In this document: one piece after another, positions 51,753 to 60,076 of the stretch
How the letters are laid out: every line of letters begins with the position of its first letter
Numbering within the stretch: position 1 is the first letter of the stretch
Source of the DNA: Enterobacter hormaechei subsp. xiangfangensis
GTDB taxonomy: Bacteria > Pseudomonadota > Gammaproteobacteria > Enterobacterales > Enterobacteriaceae
DNA length: 64,000 nucleotides
NCBI RefSeq assembly: GCF_001729785.1
Contig: NZ_CP017183.1
Span: forward strand, 3,906,001 to 3,970,000
Direction: 5' to 3'
The notes under the pieces: generated by a model
What the model was told of the DNA's origin: nothing
The model's input: only the letters and a program-made list of their open reading frames with translations
Database searches by the model: none
Translations under genes and position numbers: made by a program

Positions 51753-52121
51753 TTAAATCTTTCCTTTCAGATTTGTGCCACGCTCGATAATCACGCCCAC
51801 GTTGGCGGCGCGCGCCACCGCGCCCGGCTTGCTTAGCTTAATGCGCACCCACGGGGAGTTAAATTTGCTCAGCAGCAGGTCTGCCACCTCTTCCGCCACG
51901 CGTTCTACCAGCGCAAATCGTTGCCCTTCCACATGGCCGATGACCGTTTCACTGATGTCGGCGTAGCTCAGACAATCATTCACATCATCGCTTTTCGCTG
52001 ACTTGCGGTTATCCCAGCCCATTTCGATATCGAACACCAGTTTCTGCTCGATGGTCTGTTCCCAGTCGTAAACACCAATTGTGGTGATTACCGAAAGTTG
52101 CTCTATAAATACAATATCCAT
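51753..52121 (-). CDS. folB: Dihydroneopterin aldolase FolB
   Basis: FolB (122 residues, as in E. coli) converts 7,8-dihydroneopterin to 6-hydroxymethyl-7,8-dihydropterin in folate synthesis. The catalytic Lys lies in [17 protein letters not shown] and the Glu in the N-terminal [13 protein letters not shown] segment. I use ATG at 52121 ([16 protein letters not shown]); a GTG one codon upstream is possible. It is divergent from plsY, as in E. coli. Confidence 0.96.
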   Translation of the reverse strand: MDIVFIEQLSVITTIGVYDWEQTIEQKLVFDIEMGWDNRKSAKSDDVNDCLSYADISETVIGHVEGQRFALVERVAEEVADLLLSKFNSPWVRIKLSKPGAVARAANVGVIIERGTNLKGKI

Positions 52122-52228
52122 CACGACCTGCCTGCTTTTTGGCTAAACCGGATACCACTTCCGGCGAATTATGCGTATTATCCACAGATGCTGAGAATAC
52201 AGATACATTTTCAAAACGGAACAGCGTT

Positions 52229-52843
52229 ATGAGTGCAATCGCGCCTGGAATGATTATCCTCGCCTACCTTTGCGGCTCAATCTCCAGCGCCATTCTGGTC
52301 TGCCGCATCGCCGGGTTGCCTGACCCGCGTGAAAGTGGTTCCGGGAATCCGGGGGCGACCAATGTACTACGAATTGGCGGCAAGGGAGCAGCCGTAGCGG
52401 TTTTGATTTTTGACGTTCTGAAAGGAATGCTTCCCGTCTGGGGCGCGTATGCGCTCGGCGTCACACCCTTCTGGCTGGGGCTGATAGCCATCGCCGCCTG
52501 CGTCGGCCACATCTGGCCTGTTTTCTTTGGTTTTAAAGGCGGTAAAGGCGTGGCCACTGCGTTTGGCGCGATTGCGCCGATCGGCTGGGATCTCACCGGC
52601 GTGATGGCGGGCACCTGGCTGCTGACCATCCTGCTGAGCGGTTATTCGTCGCTGGGCGCCATCGTCAGCGCACTGATCGCCCCGTTCTATGTCTGGTGGT
52701 TTAAACCGCAGTTTACCTTCCCGGTGTCGATGCTCTCGTGTCTGATCCTGTTGCGCCATCACGACAACATTCAACGCCTGTGGCGTCGTCAGGAAACGAA
52801 GATCTGGACGAAGCTCAGACGTAAAAAGAAAGACGCTCAGTAA
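52229..52843 (+). CDS. plsY: Acyl-phosphate glycerol-3-phosphate acyltransferase PlsY
   Basis: PlsY (204 residues) is an inner-membrane enzyme that transfers an acyl group from acyl-phosphate to glycerol 3-phosphate. The three motifs are present: [18 protein letters not shown] (about 35-52), [20 protein letters not shown] and [20 protein letters not shown] sequence. I start at [16 protein letters not shown], which matches the E. coli N-terminus; the frame is open 30 codons further back through the folB promoter region. In E. coli ttd genes follow; here an MFS transporter and urease do. Confidence 0.96.
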   Translation: MSAIAPGMIILAYLCGSISSAILVCRIAGLPDPRESGSGNPGATNVLRIGGKGAAVAVLIFDVLKGMLPVWGAYALGVTPFWLGLIAIAACVGHIWPVFFGFKGGKGVATAFGAIAPIGWDLTGVMAGTWLLTILLSGYSSLGAIVSALIAPFYVWWFKPQFTFPVSMLSCLILLRHHDNIQRLWRRQETKIWTKLRRKKKDAQ

Positions 52844-52869
52844 ACCGTTCGTTATGCCTTATAACCAAA

Positions 52870-52885
52870 TGTGATTTTTGTCACC
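52870..52885. promoter_or_regulatory. CRP-like site upstream of the MFS transporter
   Basis: TGTGA-TTTTTG-TCACC matches 9 of 10 core positions of the CRP consensus. It is centred 58 bases before the ATG, with a TGTTAG -10-like hexamer about 25 bases downstream, close to a class II layout. Confidence 0.6.
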
Positions 52886-52935
52886 TTCTGCCTGTGGTAA
52901 CTGTTAGAGACACAACACAACCACACAAAAAGAAA

Positions 52936-54402
52936 ATGGCAGAAATCACAGATTCAACTCCCCTTCCAGCGGCAGCAAACACCCCGGATGGCGACATCAA
53001 GTGGGTACGCAGCGCATCGGACGTTTCACGTCTCGTTAATGACGGCTCTCAGGGCCGGGCCAATGCCCGCATCGTGGTCGGTATCGCGCTCGGGGGAATT
53101 TTTCTCGATGCCTACGATCTCGGCGCGCTGGCATTCGGCATCAAAGACATCACCCGCGAATTTAACCTGACGCCCGCCGGTACCGGCATGGTGGCTTCAG
53201 CCATTACGTTTGGCGCGATTGTCGGGGCGCTGCTCGGCGGCTATCTTACGGATAAAATCGGGCGCTACCGCGTCTTTATGGCCGATATGGTATTCTTTGT
53301 CGTTGCCGCTATCGCCTGTGCGCTGGCCCCGAACGAATATGTGCTGGCGGGCGCGCGCTTTGTGATGGGTCTTGGCGTTGGGATCGACCTTCCCGTCGCG
53401 ATGGCGTTTCTCAGCGAGTTCGCCAGACTGAAAGGCCCGGGGAATAAAGCCTCCAGCGTCGCGATGTGGTGTCCCACCTGGTATGCTGCCATCAGCATCT
53501 CTTATCTTCTGGTGCTCTTCTTTTACGCCGTACTGCCGGAAAGCCACAGCGACTGGCTCTGGCGTCTGATCCTTGGCTTTGGCGCGGTGCCCGCGCTGGT
53601 GATTATCGCCATCCGCAGCCGCTATATGAGCGAATCCCCGGTCTGGGCGGCGAATCAGGGCAATCTGAAGGAGGCGGCGTCCATCCTGCGGCAGTTTTAC
53701 AACATTAATGCCCACGTACCGCAGGATGCGCTCGACCAGCCCGCGCCTGTTGTGAACAAGGCAAAATGGTCGAACTACCTGAACCTGTTCCGCGGTATCT
53801 ATCTGCGGCGTACCACGCTCGCCACGCTGCTGTCGGTCGTCTCCTCGTTCGCCTATAACGCCGTAGCCTTTGGCCTGCCGGTGATCATCTCCAGCTTCTT
53901 TGTGCAGTCGATGCTGACGACCATTCTGATCTCGCTGGCGCTTAATCTGCTGTTCGCGTTTGTCGGCGGGCTGCTGGCGGTGCGCTATGTTCCGCGCTTC
54001 GGCGCATGGCGGATGTCACTGGCGGGTTATGCGTGCCAGCTGGCGGCGCTGCTCGGCCTGGCGCTGATTGGCCGCCCTGACGGGTCCACGGAAGGCGTGG
54101 TCGCCGTCGCGATGCTGGCGCTGTTCCTGTTTGGCCAGGGTTTTGGTCCGGGTGCGCACACCATGACGTTTGCCTCTCTGAGCTACCCGACCTCGCTGCG
54201 CGGTGTGGGTGTGGGGCTTAACCAGACGCTGATGCGCAGCAGTTCAACGCTATCACTGTTTCTGTTCCCGCTGCTGGTCGCCTCGCTGGATACCGCCGTG
54301 TTCTGGGTGATTGCGCTGGCGCCGTTTATCGGCCTGGCCTCGCTGCTGGCGATCCGCTGGGAGCCGTCGGGGTATGATGTGGATGCAGAGGATTATCGCT
54401 AG
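52936..54402 (+). CDS. MFS metabolite:H+ symporter, substrate unknown
   Basis: This 488-residue protein has about 12 membrane helices after a long N-terminal cytoplasmic part (about 42 residues). The MFS loop motif GGYLTDKIGRYRVFM and helix 1 FLDAYDLGALAFGIKDITRE place it with sugar/organic-acid porters. I use the ATG at 52936; an in-frame GTG at 52894 would overlap the promoter. The CRP-like site suggests a carbon source. It is not part of the E. coli gene order. Its transcript ends at a strong terminator just before the urease control region, so it is a separate unit, not a urea carrier by any visible evidence. Confidence 0.85.
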   Translation: MAEITDSTPLPAAANTPDGDIKWVRSASDVSRLVNDGSQGRANARIVVGIALGGIFLDAYDLGALAFGIKDITREFNLTPAGTGMVASAITFGAIVGALLGGYLTDKIGRYRVFMADMVFFVVAAIACALAPNEYVLAGARFVMGLGVGIDLPVAMAFLSEFARLKGPGNKASSVAMWCPTWYAAISISYLLVLFFYAVLPESHSDWLWRLILGFGAVPALVIIAIRSRYMSESPVWAANQGNLKEAASILRQFYNINAHVPQDALDQPAPVVNKAKWSNYLNLFRGIYLRRTTLATLLSVVSSFAYNAVAFGLPVIISSFFVQSMLTTILISLALNLLFAFVGGLLAVRYVPRFGAWRMSLAGYACQLAALLGLALIGRPDGSTEGVVAVAMLALFLFGQGFGPGAHTMTFASLSYPTSLRGVGVGLNQTLMRSSSTLSLFLFPLLVASLDTAVFWVIALAPFIGLASLLAIRWEPSGYDVDAEDYR

Positions 54403-54410
54403 CCTTTCTT

Positions 54411-54436
54411 GCCGGGTGGCGCTGCGCTTACCCGGC
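54411..54436. repeat. GCCGGGTGGCG...TTACCCGGC palindromic repeat
   Basis: A REP-like unit directly after the MFS stop, ahead of the terminator at 54451. Confidence 0.7.
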
Positions 54437-54450
54437 CTACATTACTGAAA

Positions 54451-54477
54451 CCGGCTCACATGAGCCGGTTTTTTTAT
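54451..54477 (+). terminator. Intrinsic terminator of the MFS gene
   Basis: CCGGCTCA and TGAGCCGG form an 8-bp stem with the short CA between them (the inner pairs open to form the loop), followed by TTTTTTTT. Confidence 0.88.
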
Positions 54478-54479
54478 CC

Positions 54480-54494
54480 ATAAGCGACTCATAT
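54480..54494. promoter_or_regulatory. NAC-like site upstream of ureD
   Basis: ATAAGCGACTCATAT fits the NAC form ATA-N9-TAT (ATA-N6-TnATAT). It is centred 72 bases before ureD, just past the upstream terminator, and about 45 bases before a possible start of transcription after the CATACT hexamer at 54519. NAC activates urease in Klebsiella under nitrogen limitation. Confidence 0.5.
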
Positions 54495-54558
54495 GACAGC
54501 CTTCATTTCCGCCAGGGCATACTGAAACGTATCCCGATAGTGCGGAAGTGGAAGCACC

Positions 54559-55386
54559 ATGTTAGCAACTCAGGTCACTGATAATTCATACAAAGGCTGG
54601 CAGGCCTCGCTTGCCCTCCAGTTTTGTCATACCCCTGAGAAAACCCTCCTCCATTCCGCGCGTCACACCGGGCCACTTACCGTTCAGCGTCCGTTTTATC
54701 CCGAAGGGGAAACCTGCCACCTTTACCTGCTGCACCCGCCAGGCGGAATTGTGGGCGGGGATACGCTGGATATTTCCGTGCGGCTCGACGCCAAAAGCCA
54801 TGCCCTCATCACCATGCCCGGCGCCAGCAAGTTCTATCGCAGCAGCGGCCCGCTGGCCTGCCTCAGTCAGCATTTTTACCTCGACGAAGAGGCCACGCTG
54901 GAGTGGCTGCCGCAGGACACCATTATTTTCCCCGGCGCTAACGCCGCGCTGCGTTCCGTCTTTCACCTGCACGCCACCAGCACGCTGCTGGCGTGGGAGC
55001 TGTACTGTCTGGGCCGTCCGGTGATAAACGAAACCTTCAGCCAAGGCACGCTGGAGAGCCGCCTTGAGGTGTGGGTGGATGGCGAGCCGCGTCTGATTGA
55101 GCGACTGCATCTCAGCGGTGGCGATCTGACGCCCGTCGCGGACCATCCGTGGGTCGGCACGCTGCTGTTCTATCCGGCCCGGGAAGCACATCTCGACACG
55201 GTGCGCGAGCGGCTCGCCCCGCTGGAAAACTTTGGCGGGGCGACGCTCACCGACGATCTGCTGTCGGTGCGTTTTCTCTCGCACGACAACCTGATTTGTC
55301 AGCGGGTGATGCGCGATATCTGGCAGTCGCTTCGCCCGCTTTTAACCCCCAAAACCGCCTGTTCGCCGCGCATCTGGCAGACATAA
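54559..55386 (+). CDS. ureD: Urease accessory protein UreD
   Basis: UreD (275 residues) forms the urease maturation complex with UreF and UreG and binds apo-urease first. Family markers include [39 protein letters not shown] and [11 protein letters not shown]. The length matches Klebsiella UreD (about 270). It is the first gene of a complete ureDABCE-J-FG operon. The ribosome site before the ATG is weak (GGAAG), fitting the low need for accessory protein. The ureA gene starts 10 bases after its stop. Confidence 0.96.
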   Translation: MLATQVTDNSYKGWQASLALQFCHTPEKTLLHSARHTGPLTVQRPFYPEGETCHLYLLHPPGGIVGGDTLDISVRLDAKSHALITMPGASKFYRSSGPLACLSQHFYLDEEATLEWLPQDTIIFPGANAALRSVFHLHATSTLLAWELYCLGRPVINETFSQGTLESRLEVWVDGEPRLIERLHLSGGDLTPVADHPWVGTLLFYPAREAHLDTVRERLAPLENFGGATLTDDLLSVRFLSHDNLICQRVMRDIWQSLRPLLTPKTACSPRIWQT

Positions 55387-55396
55387 GAGAAACGCT

Positions 55397-55699
55397 ATGG
55401 AACTGACTCCCAGAGAAAAAGACAAGCTGTTGCTGTTCACCGCCGCGCTGGTTGCCGAACGCCGCCTCGCGCGCGGGGTAAAGCTCAACTATCCGGAATC
55501 GGTCGCGCTGATCAGCGCCTTTATTATGGAAGGCGCGCGCGATGGCGAAACCGTCGCCTCGCTGATGGAAGCCGGCCGCCACGTCCTGACGCGCGATCAG
55601 GTGATGGAGGGCGTACCGGAGATGATCCCGGATATTCAGGTGGAAGCCACCTTCCCGGACGGATCCAAGCTCGTCACCGTCCACAACCCGATCGTGTAA
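55397..55699 (+). CDS. ureA: Urease gamma subunit UreA
   Basis: UreA (100 residues) is the small gamma subunit of the nickel urease that splits urea into ammonia and carbamate. It starts [20 protein letters not shown] and matches the K. aerogenes subunit in length. It packs with UreB and UreC in an (ABC)3 trimer. It follows ureD by 10 bases and precedes ureB by a short gap with a strong AAGGAG ribosome site. Confidence 0.97.
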   Translation: MELTPREKDKLLLFTAALVAERRLARGVKLNYPESVALISAFIMEGARDGETVASLMEAGRHVLTRDQVMEGVPEMIPDIQVEATFPDGSKLVTVHNPIV

Positions 55700-55709
55700 G
55701 GAGCGCGTG

Positions 55710-56024
55710 ATGATCCCAGGTGAATACCGGATCCAGTCCGGCAACATTGCTCTCAACGTCGGGCGCGAAACCCGAAGTGTGATAGTGGAAAACCACGGCG
55801 ACAGGCCGATCCAGGTGGGATCGCACTATCACTTTTACGAGGTCAACCCGGCGCTGAAGTTCGATCGCGAGGCCACCCGAGGCTACCGGCTGAACATCCC
55901 GGCGGGCACCGCTGTGCGCTTCGAGCCCGGCCAGAAGCGGGAAGTGACGCTGGTGCAGGTGACGGGCGCACAGCGCATTTTCGGTTTTCGCGGCGAGATC
56001 ATGGGCGAGGTGAAACATGGCTGA
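55710..56024 (+). CDS. ureB: Urease beta subunit UreB
   Basis: UreB (104 residues) is the beta subunit and a docking site for UreD/UreF. I start at the ATG in GTGATGATCCC, 6 bases after AAGGAG; the GTG just before is too close to the ribosome site. Conserved segments are [29 protein letters not shown] and [14 protein letters not shown]. Its end overlaps ureC by 8 bases, so beta and alpha subunits are made in matched amounts. Confidence 0.97.
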   Translation: MIPGEYRIQSGNIALNVGRETRSVIVENHGDRPIQVGSHYHFYEVNPALKFDREATRGYRLNIPAGTAVRFEPGQKREVTLVQVTGAQRIFGFRGEIMGEVKHG

Positions 56025-57720
56025 GATTTCACGCCAGGCGTATGCCGATATGTTCGGCCCCACGACCGGGGATAAAGTGCGGCTGGCCGACAGCGAACTG
56101 TGGATCGAAGTAGAAGACGATCTCACGATCTACGGAGAAGAGGTTAAATTCGGCGGCGGAAAAGTGATCCGCGACGGCATGGGACAGGGGCAGATGACCG
56201 CCGACGACTGCGTGGATCTGGTGCTCACCAACGCGCTGATCGTCGATCACTGGGGGATCGTGAAAGCGGATATCGGCGTAAAAAATGGGCGGATCTTCGC
56301 CGTCGGCAAAGCCGGAAACCCGGACATTCAGCCCGGCGTGACGATCCCGATTGGCGCAGCAACGGAAGTGATCGCCGCCGAAGGCAAGATTGTCACCGCT
56401 GGCGGGATCGACACCCATATCCACTGGATCTGTCCGCAGCAAGCGGAAGAGGCGCTGGTCTCTGGCGTCACCACCATGATCGGCGGCGGCACCGGGCCCG
56501 CGGCAGGTACAAACGCCACCACCTGCACGCCGGGGCCATGGTATATCGCCCGCATGTTGCAGGCTGCCGATACGCTGCCGGTGAATATTGGCCTGCTGGG
56601 CAAAGGGAACAGTTCAAACCCGGACGCGCTGCGCGAGCAGATCGCGGCAGGTGCCATCGGGCTTAAGATCCACGAAGACTGGGGTGCGACGCCTGCGGCC
56701 ATCAACTGCTCGCTGGAGGTCGCTGAAGAGATGGATATCCAGGTGGCGCTGCACAGCGACACGCTGAACGAGTCCGGTTTTGTCGAAGATACTCTGGCCG
56801 CCATCGCCGGGCGCACCATCCACACCTTCCACACCGAAGGGGCGGGCGGCGGCCATGCGCCAGATATCATCATCGCCTGCGCGCACCCGAATATTCTGCC
56901 CTCCTCCACCAACCCGACGCTGCCCTACACGGTCAACACCATCGACGAGCACCTGGACATGCTGATGGTTTGCCATCACCTCGACCCGGATATCGCCGAG
57001 GACGTGGCGTTTGCCGAATCCCGCATTCGCCGGGAGACCATCGCCGCCGAAGACGTGCTGCACGATATCGGCGCGTTCTCACTCACCTCGTCAGATTCAC
57101 AGGCAATGGGCCGCGTGGGGGAAGTGATTATTCGCACCTGGCAGGTCGCCCACCGCATGAAGGTTCAGCGCGGCGCGCTGCCGGAAGAGACCGGCGATAA
57201 CGACAACTTCCGGGTGAAGCGCTATGTCGCCAAATACACCATTAACCCGGCGCTGACCCACGGCATCGCCCATGAAGTGGGCTCGATTGAGGCGGGCAAG
57301 CTGGCGGACCTGGTGGTCTGGTCCCCGGCGTTCTTCGGCGTCAAGCCCGCCACCATCGTCAAAGGTGGGATGATCGCCTGCGCACCGATGGGCGATATCA
57401 ACGCCTCGATCCCCACGCCGCAGCCGGTGCATTACCGCCCGATGTTTGGATCGCTGGGCGCCGCGCGCCACGCCACGCGGCTGACGTTTATCTCGCAGGC
57501 CGCCAGTGCGAACGGCATCCCGCAGCAGCTCAACTTGCAGAGCGCCACGGCGGTGGTGAAAGGCTGCCGGACGGTGAAAAAGGCGGACATGATCCACAAC
57601 GCTCTGCAACCGAACATCACCGTTGATTCGCAAACCTACGAGGTGCGCGTCGACGGCGAACTGATTACCAGCGAACCGGCTGACGTTCTGCCGATGGCAC
57701 AACGCTATTTCCTGTTTTGA
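56017..57720 (+). CDS. ureC: Urease alpha (catalytic) subunit UreC
   Basis: UreC (567 residues) holds the two-nickel active site. All key residues are at their canonical numbers: His134 and His136 (THIHW), carbamylated Lys217 with His219 (GLKIHED), His246, His272, flap residues Cys319-His320 (MVCHHLD) and Asp360. The enzyme should therefore be active once nickel is loaded. It overlaps ureB by 8 bases and is followed by ureE within 10 bases. A long antisense frame inside it is not coding. Confidence 0.99.
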   Translation: MAEISRQAYADMFGPTTGDKVRLADSELWIEVEDDLTIYGEEVKFGGGKVIRDGMGQGQMTADDCVDLVLTNALIVDHWGIVKADIGVKNGRIFAVGKAGNPDIQPGVTIPIGAATEVIAAEGKIVTAGGIDTHIHWICPQQAEEALVSGVTTMIGGGTGPAAGTNATTCTPGPWYIARMLQAADTLPVNIGLLGKGNSSNPDALREQIAAGAIGLKIHEDWGATPAAINCSLEVAEEMDIQVALHSDTLNESGFVEDTLAAIAGRTIHTFHTEGAGGGHAPDIIIACAHPNILPSSTNPTLPYTVNTIDEHLDMLMVCHHLDPDIAEDVAFAESRIRRETIAAEDVLHDIGAFSLTSSDSQAMGRVGEVIIRTWQVAHRMKVQRGALPEETGDNDNFRVKRYVAKYTINPALTHGIAHEVGSIEAGKLADLVVWSPAFFGVKPATIVKGGMIACAPMGDINASIPTPQPVHYRPMFGSLGAARHATRLTFISQAASANGIPQQLNLQSATAVVKGCRTVKKADMIHNALQPNITVDSQTYEVRVDGELITSEPADVLPMAQRYFLF

Positions 57721-57729
57721 GGAGTGATG

Positions 57730-58194
57730 ATGATTTATCTGACCCAACGCCTGGACCACGCACACCCGACTACCGCCAGCGTCACGCTGCCGATTGACGT
57801 GCGGGTGAAAAGCCGCGCCCGCGTGGCCCTGAACGACGGTCGCGAAGCCGGGCTGATGCTGCCGCGCGGTTTGCTGCTGCGCGGCGGCGATCTGCTGACC
57901 ACCGACGACGGCAGCGAGGTGATCGAAGTGATCGCGGCCCCGGAGTCGGTTTCCGTGGTGCGCTGCGCCGATCCGTTCCTGCTCGCCCGCGCCTGTTACC
58001 ACCTGGGCAACCGTCACGTGCCGCTGCAAATTATGCCCGGCGAGCTGCGCTACCACCACGACCACGTTCTTGACGACATGCTGCGTCATTTCGGGCTGGA
58101 GGTGACCTTCGCCAGCCTGCCCTTTGAACCAGAAGCGGGCGCTTACACCAGCGATGCCCACAGCCATGGCCACTCCCACTCTCATTCACATTAA
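57730..58194 (+). CDS. ureE: Urease nickel chaperone UreE
   Basis: UreE (154 residues) delivers nickel to urease. I start at the third of three consecutive in-frame starts (GTG-ATG-ATG), 5 bases after GGAG, giving MIYLTQRL as in Klebsiella. The metal-binding region ACYHLGNRHVPLQI holds His91 and His96. The C-terminus has a short His-rich tail (DAHSHGHSHSHSH), shorter than that of K. aerogenes, which would bind several Ni2+. The ureJ gene follows after 9 bases. Confidence 0.95.
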   Translation: MIYLTQRLDHAHPTTASVTLPIDVRVKSRARVALNDGREAGLMLPRGLLLRGGDLLTTDDGSEVIEVIAAPESVSVVRCADPFLLARACYHLGNRHVPLQIMPGELRYHHDHVLDDMLRHFGLEVTFASLPFEPEAGAYTSDAHSHGHSHSHSH

Positions 58195-58203
58195 GGACTC
58201 ATC

Positions 58204-58743
58204 ATGCGCAAGTATTTACCGCTGTTTCTGCTGGCCTTTTCCGTTCCGGCGCTTGCCCATCCGGGCCACGGGACCGACAGCTTCCAGGCCGGATTTCTCC
58301 ATCCGCTGACCGGGCTGGATCACCTGCTGATGCTGACGGGGGCTGGCGTGCTGTCCGCCCTGAGCGGCCGCAAGCTGCTGCTGCCGTTAGCAACGCTCGG
58401 CATGATGCTTGCTGGCGCCGTTGCGGGAAGCCTGCTCGGCGGTTTTAGCGGCATGGAGATGCTGATTATCGCCTCGCTGGCGGTCTGCGGCGTAATGATG
58501 TTTAAGACTGAAAATCGCCTGCTGCTGGCGGTGCCAGCCCTGGCGATGTTCCACGGCTGGGCGCACGGCGTGGAGATGTCCGGCCACAGCTTCTGGCTCT
58601 TCACCAGCGGGTTTATGTTCGCCAGCGCCACGGTGCTGTGCGCCAGTTTCGCCGCAGGCTTGCTGCTGCGCCGTCACGACGGCCTGCGTAAAACCTTCGG
58701 TGGCGGGCTGATCGTCTCTGCCCTGCTGGCGCTGATGAGCTGA
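58204..58743 (+). CDS. ureJ: HupE/UreJ family nickel permease
   Basis: This 179-residue membrane protein has a signal-like first helix and about six membrane segments. The HupE/UreJ signature [10 protein letters not shown](A)[15 protein letters not shown] (residues 18-43) with several histidines is intact. The family imports nickel or other divalent metals for urease or hydrogenase. It lies inside the operon between ureE and ureF, and its stop overlaps the ureF start (TGATG), so it is cotranslated with the maturation genes. The Klebsiella ureDABCEFG cluster, as I recall it, lacks it. Confidence 0.92.
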   Translation: MRKYLPLFLLAFSVPALAHPGHGTDSFQAGFLHPLTGLDHLLMLTGAGVLSALSGRKLLLPLATLGMMLAGAVAGSLLGGFSGMEMLIIASLAVCGVMMFKTENRLLLAVPALAMFHGWAHGVEMSGHSFWLFTSGFMFASATVLCASFAAGLLLRRHDGLRKTFGGGLIVSALLALMS

Positions 58744-59417
58744 TGGAGCACGCCCGCCAGCGGCTGCGCCTGATACAGCTCTCCAGCAGTAGCCTGCCGG
58801 TCGGATCGTTTACCTGGTCGCAGGGGCTGGAGTGGGCCGTTGAGGCCGGGTGGGTCACGGACGCTGAGGCCTTCAGGCGCTGGCAGATCCAGCAGATGGA
58901 GCAGAGCTTTTTCTGCGTCGACCTGCCGCTGTTTATACGCCTTTATCGTGCCTGCGAGAAGCAGGACGTCGCGACAGCAAAACGCTGGACGGCATACCTG
59001 CTCGCCTGCCGGGAAACGCGCGAGCTGCGCGATGAAGAACGCAACCGTGGCGCGGCCTTTACGCGCCTGGTTAAAAGCTGGGAACCCGCCTGCCCGCCAG
59101 AATGGTTGCCGCTGTTGACGCAGAGCCAGCTCTGCGGCATGGCGTGGCTCGGCGTGCGCTGGGGCATTAGCGCGCGTGAGCTGGCGCTGAGCCTGGGCTA
59201 CAGCTGGATTGAGAGCGCGGTGATGGCGGGCGTCAAGCTGGTGCCGTTTGGGCAGCAGGCCGCACAACAGCTGATTATCGACCTGAGCGACCATTTTGCC
59301 GCCGGGTTTGAACAGGCATTTTTACGTGGCGACGACGCGCTGGGGGCCGCTACGCCGCTGTCCGCCATCGCCTCCGCGCGCCACGAAACCCAATATTCAC
59401 GACTATTCCGTTCCTGA
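58743..59417 (+). CDS. ureF: Urease accessory protein UreF
   Basis: UreF (224 residues) is the helical maturation protein that links UreD to the UreG GTPase and gates nickel delivery. Family markers include [20 protein letters not shown] (residues 10-29) and the C-terminal [15 protein letters not shown]. Its ATG overlaps the ureJ stop by one base, so translation is coupled. The ureG gene begins 9 bases after its stop, behind a GAGGAG ribosome site. Confidence 0.96.
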   Translation: MEHARQRLRLIQLSSSSLPVGSFTWSQGLEWAVEAGWVTDAEAFRRWQIQQMEQSFFCVDLPLFIRLYRACEKQDVATAKRWTAYLLACRETRELRDEERNRGAAFTRLVKSWEPACPPEWLPLLTQSQLCGMAWLGVRWGISARELALSLGYSWIESAVMAGVKLVPFGQQAAQQLIIDLSDHFAAGFEQAFLRGDDALGAATPLSAIASARHETQYSRLFRS

Positions 59418-59426
59418 GGAGTCAAT

Positions 59427-60044
59427 ATGGCTGATTACAAACATCCCCTGCGCGTTGGCGTGGGCGGCCCGGTAGGGTCGGGCAAAACTGCCCTGCTGGA
59501 AGCGCTCTGCAAGGCGATGCGCGATACCTATCACCTGGCGGTGGTGACTAACGATATCTACACCAAAGAGGATCAGCGCATCCTGACCGAGGCGGGTGCG
59601 CTGGAGCCAGAGCGCATCGTGGGCGTGGAAACGGGCGGCTGTCCGCACACCGCCATCCGCGAAGATGCCTCAATGAACCTGGCGGCGGTGGAAGCACTCA
59701 GCGAGAAGTTCGGCAATCTGGATCTGATCTTCGTCGAAAGCGGCGGGGATAACCTGAGCGCGACCTTCAGCCCGGAGCTGGCGGACCTCACCATCTACGT
59801 CATCGACGTGGCCGAAGGGGAAAAAATCCCGCGCAAGGGCGGGCCGGGGATCACCAAATCCGATTTTCTGGTGATCAATAAAACCGACCTCGCGCCGTAC
59901 GTGGGGGCGTCGCTGGAGGTAATGGAACGCGACACTAACCGCATGCGCGGCGAGCGTCCGTGGACCTTTACCAACCTGAAAGCGGGTGACGGGCTGGCGA
60001 CGATCATTGCGTTTCTGGAAGAGAAAGGGATGCTGCGGATCTGA
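59427..60044 (+). CDS. ureG: Urease accessory GTPase UreG
   Basis: UreG (205 residues) is the GTPase that carries nickel into apo-urease. The P-loop is [11 protein letters not shown] (residues 14-24), the metal-binding Cys-Pro-His motif lies in [13 protein letters not shown], and the [10 protein letters not shown] motif sets GTP specificity. Length equals the Klebsiella protein. It is the last gene of the urease operon; a hairpin follows, which on the opposite strand ends the convergent protease gene. Confidence 0.97.
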   Translation: MADYKHPLRVGVGGPVGSGKTALLEALCKAMRDTYHLAVVTNDIYTKEDQRILTEAGALEPERIVGVETGGCPHTAIREDASMNLAAVEALSEKFGNLDLIFVESGGDNLSATFSPELADLTIYVIDVAEGEKIPRKGGPGITKSDFLVINKTDLAPYVGASLEVMERDTNRMRGERPWTFTNLKAGDGLATIIAFLEEKGMLRI

Positions 60045-60069
60045 AAAAGGCCTGGCATAACGCCAGGCC
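60044..60069 (-). terminator. Terminator of the secreted protease gene
   Basis: GGCCTGGC pairs with GCCAGGCC across ATAAC. On the minus strand the stem is followed by TTTTT and lies 8 bases past the protease stop; it may also help end the urease transcript. Confidence 0.82.
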
Positions 60070-60076
60070 GTGATGG

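Noticed and set aside
57097..58185. A 362-codon open frame on the minus strand
   Set aside because: It lies opposite ureC and ureE, both of which are certain. The translation is low-complexity and shows no domain.
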